NCBI GenBank assembly: GCA_004123355.1 | Contig: SCHM01000002.1 | Location: 11,567,569 to 11,631,568, forward strand | Length of the DNA stretch: 64,000 nucleotides | Direction of reading: 5' to 3' | DNA from: Amphirosellinia nigrospora | Taxonomy: Eukaryota; Ascomycota; Sordariomycetes; Xylariales; Xylariaceae | In this document: positions 60,635-64,000 of the stretch, piece by piece | How the letters are laid out: each line of letters opens with the position of its first letter | How positions within the stretch are numbered: the first letter of the stretch is position 1 | The notes under the pieces: generated by a model | Told to the model about the DNA's origin: nothing | Database searches by the model: none | Seen by the model: the letters and a program-made list of their open reading frames with translations, nothing else | Program-made: the position numbers and the translations under genes

Positions 60635-63600
60635 ATGGGGGGCTCTTTAACCGGCAACCGGGAGGAAACGCTGCACCCCCAACAGCTACAGCAAAACGGC
60701 TTGGCTGCTCCACCAGGCTTGTCCGGGAGCCCAGAAGGCAACGGAAACAACCTGTTACTAAGCACTTCATCAGCCTCATTGTATGATGCCGTGTCTGTTG
60801 CAACGCAGCCATCGATGGCAACGCTCAGAGGAAACGAGTCTAATACCGAACTTCTGAGTTCTTCAGCGCCATTTGCTCGGAGCACCTCACTAGCTTCAAG
60901 ACCCTCTTTAGTATCTCTGAATGAATCTGGCGCCCCTGCGCATGGCAATGAACCTCGTCGTACGATATCTGTGAAGCCATCGTTAGATTCACTACCTGAG
61001 TCTCCGGAAGCGCTTACAGGATCTAGGCTATCGCCCGTCCCATCGGCAGCTGCTGTACCCAATACAGTACCGGCGGCACCAGCAAAGGCTACTGAGTCGA
61101 CTGCTATACCCCTGGCCCCAGCACATGACCCAGGAAAGTGGCAGACCAAGATCAGAGGGCTGAAAAGGTCTTTAGGAGATTTTTGGGTATGATCTAGCTA
61201 TCAATAGTTCATATCTTGCACTCACCGCTACACTAGAGAATCTTCACCTACTCGACATGGAACGACCGTTTGTTTCTCGGCCTCTCTATCATCGCGGCGA
61301 TTGGAGCTGGTGCCGCGTTTCCAATCATGACAATTATCTTTGGTATGTGTAAGTCCTTCAAACAAGTGCTCAGCATTAACTGGTATAGGGCAATTAATCG
61401 GTAACATCGCATCGGTGCGAGGAAATACTTTGCAACAGGCACAAGATGAATACCGGAATCTTATCAGCAAATACGTGTAAGTAATTAAGCATCGCCTATG
61501 CAACATAGCGACCGAGCTAATTCGAATTTCAAGACTTTATTTAGTATATCTCTTCATAGGTAGATTCATAGCAGGGTACATTGCTACGGTAGGCATGCAG
61601 TTTTCTTCATGGGGATGTATTAGCTAACAGATCTCAGCTCGGGTTCCGCATGATGAGCCTTCGCATATCCTCAGCGTTGCGCCTAGCTTACGTGAAAGCT
61701 CTTTTGGAACTGCCAGTTTCCCTGCTTGACACCCAGCCTCCTGGCCAGATCGCGGCTATCATCACAACCACCGCAAATACTTTGCAGATTGGTATATCGG
61801 AGAAGCTTGCTATAGTTATTCAGACTCTATCGCTCCTCGTCGCTGCCCTTATAGTCGCTTTCACTCACAATTGGAAATTAAGTTTAGTGACTAGCAGGTA
61901 AGTTATCTCCCATTTTAACACTCGGACACAAAGATTTCACTAGTAAGCCAAAATTGGCTGTTGCGGCTACTTCAAGTTTCCAAAACCCCTGAATCATTCT
62001 TATCAAAAGTGTGAATTAATGACTCTAATATTATATCTAGCGGTCTACTTCTTATTACAATCACCTACTGCATCACCATTCCATTTTTAGTCAGGAATAT
62101 GAAACAAGTAGAAGATGCAAACATCAAGGCCTCCGCAATAGCCAGCGAAACTTTCACTTCAATAAGAATGGTGGCCGCCTGCGGCGCAGAGATAAAGATG
62201 GTAAAAAGGTAAAAAATGGGTAGACGAAGCTAACCGAAGAGGTTTACGATTATCAGGGATTATTGCCATTCAGCAAGCAACAAGTAAGCAAGTCGAACTA
62301 CACGAGTAATACGATACTGACTATGAGGCAGTATATTTCAGTGTCTACTCGTAGGTCATTTCATACAAGCCAGAATAGATAATCGTTACTGACTGTCTTA
62401 GCACATATGCATTGGCATTTTGGTTTGCCGTAAAGCTATTAACTAATTATGAAATTGATAACGTTGGGACAACAATAACGTGAGCACTCCGACTAGTGTT
62501 TTCGATTACGACTAACGTATATATAGCATCCTGATGTGTATTACTTTGATCTCGACGGGTGTCGGGAATATCGCTGCACCAATATCGGCAGCGGCGAGAG
62601 CAGCTGGGGCAGCTAGAATTCTCTTCAACGGAATAGATGCACCACGGCCTGTCACTACCGGATTAAAACACCCCGAGGCATCTGCTACAGGTAATATCGT
62701 TTTGTGGAATGTCAACTTTACGTACCCAACTCGGCCGAGTCTCAAGGTTCTCGATAACTTGAACTTAATAATCCCTGCAGGGAAGGTTACAGCTATTGTT
62801 GGCCCTTCTGGATCTGGGAAGAGTACTATAGTTGCCCTAATTTCACGTTGGTATGAATTAGATGGAGACATGGGGGATAAAAAGCTTGTGAGTGTCACCG
62901 GCCTCGTTTGTGAAAAGAAAGAACCGTACTAATATCGGCAAGATTCTCTATTTCCGTAACGGATCACTTACGGTTGGCGGTGTTAAGCTTACGGCCCTAG
63001 ACTTGAAATGGTGGAGATCTCAAATTGGCCTCGTCCAGCAAGAGCCATTCCTCTTCAACCAATCAATCTTCGAAAACGTGGCATCTGGGCTGGTAGGGAC
63101 AGAATGGGAAGATGCCGATATCTCGGTTAAGAGAGACCTTGTTCAAGTTGCCTGTAGAGAGGCTTATGCAGATGAGTTCATCTCCAGGTTACCAGATGTG
63201 AGTAGGCACTGCTTGAGCAACTGTACACACGAACTGACTTACTCGGAGCAATACGAAACTCACGTCGGAGATGCTGGCATAAAATTAAGTGGCGGCCAAC
63301 GTCAGCGACTTGCGATCGCAAGGGCCATCATCAAGCAGCCCAAGATTCTTATTCTTGACGAAGCGACCAGCTCAATTGACGTTCGCGGCGAAAAGGTCGT
63401 ACAAGCTGCTCTTGACAGAGTTTCCAAAAATCGTACAACAATAATGATCGCTCACCGGCTAGCGACGGTTAAGAAAGCCGATAACATCGTTGTGCTTGCT
63501 AAGGGCAAAGTAGTTCAATGGGGAAACCATGAGAGCCTTATGGCAGCGGTTGGGGGCCCGTATTGGCTACTGACGCAATCTCAAGAGCTCAAAATGGGCG

Positions 63601-64000
63601 AGGATAATCATGCGGATGATGTATCAGAGATCACCGAGGAGGAGAAACGAACAATGGATCTAATGACACTAGACAAGACCAATGCTAGCAACCACGATGG
63701 CGATGGTGCTACCGCTGAAGACAGTGTCTGGATCCCAAAGGGTCTATTTCGAAGTTTTGGTACCCTGCTCCTAGAGCAGAAGCGAAATCTGCCTTGGTAC
63801 TTGATTATGTTGTACGGAGCCCTTATCGCTGGTGGTAAGTTGCTGACTCCCTCTACCAAGACGTCCAGCTGATGAGCAGTAAAGCAAGTCCGCCTGTGCA
63901 GGCTTATATCTTCGCCAATCTCATCGCTTCGTTTGCGTTTTGGGGAGAACTTCTAAAGGACATAACGAGTTTCTGGTGCCTGATGTTTGTGATTTTGGCT
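60635..64000 (+). CDS. ABC-B multidrug transporter, partial (runs off the window)
   Basis: A Ser/Ala/Pro-rich cytosolic extension of about 185 residues ([20 protein letters not shown]) precedes the first membrane domain: [52 protein letters not shown] and [10 protein letters not shown]. The first nucleotide-binding domain has Walker [11 protein letters not shown]-loop [12 protein letters not shown], signature [10 protein letters not shown], Walker [13 protein letters not shown] and H-loop MIAHRLA. A linker and the start of the second membrane domain ([15 protein letters not shown]) reach the edge. This is the full-size ABC-B (MDR) layout: ATP-driven export across the plasma membrane. At least eight introns are present. 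The coding changes frame by a single base at least once between the second and third loops of the first membrane domain; the rest reads well with splicing. In the cluster it would protect the producer or secrete the product. Confidence 0.9.

Noticed and set aside
1-64000. CRISPR arrays, rRNA, and virus-derived elements
   Set aside because: No regularly spaced repeats, rRNA-like sequence, capsid, integrase or reverse-transcriptase motifs were noticed.

Overview
The window is nuclear DNA of a filamentous ascomycete fungus. Genes carry short introns (about 50-160 nt) with GTAAGT/GTATGT-like donors, CTAAC/CTGAC-like branch sites and YAG acceptors. They encode fungal families such as a Clr5-domain protein, an ABC-B drug pump, an FSH1 hydrolase, an iterative highly reducing polyketide synthase and a cytochrome P450. 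The palindrome TACCTAGGTA recurs between genes and gene spacing is wide, which suggests a Sordariomycete (inference). No rRNA, convincing tRNA, CRISPR array, intact transposon or virus-like element was seen.

Layout: a Ser/Thr kinase (0.3-2.6 kb, minus); a spacer of about 3.4 kb; a StcW/MoxY-type flavin monooxygenase in six exons (6.0-8.1 kb, plus); a small secreted protein resembling the C-terminal part of fungal sulfotransferases (9.1-9.7 kb); an unrecognised acidic/basic-tailed protein (11.3-12.0 kb); a Clr5-domain protein (12.2-13.9 kb, minus); and the DNA primase large subunit PRI2 in four exons (15.5-17.2 kb, plus). From 17.2 to 30.2 kb the DNA is gene-poor and rich in microsatellites, with one convincing small CxxC...CxxC protein (24.1-24.4 kb). 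A lysine-rich unknown gene (30.2-31.1 kb) and a secreted beta-propeller (31.5-32.5 kb) follow.

From 33.8 kb to the right edge the content is that of a secondary-metabolite cluster: P450, MFS transporter, cytosolic sulfotransferase, an F-box-like gene of unknown role, aldo-keto reductase, amino-acid permease, a highly reducing PKS (KS-AT-DH-ER-KR-ACP, no C-methyltransferase and no releasing domain), an FSH1/LovG-like hydrolase divergent from the PKS, and an ABC-B transporter that runs off the window. Working model (inference): the PKS builds a reduced chain, the hydrolase releases it in trans, the P450 and reductase decorate it, the sulfotransferase sulfates it, and the transporters export it. 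No pathway-specific Zn2Cys6 regulator is visible.

A striking property is that many genes, above all the P450, the MFS transporter and the KS end of the PKS, are crossed by single-base reading-frame changes, while nonsense substitutions seem absent, splice sites are good and protein motifs are conserved. Neighbouring genes (PRI2, permease, hydrolase, the DH-to-ACP part of the PKS) are open throughout. This fits either local consensus error or very recent decay of the cluster.
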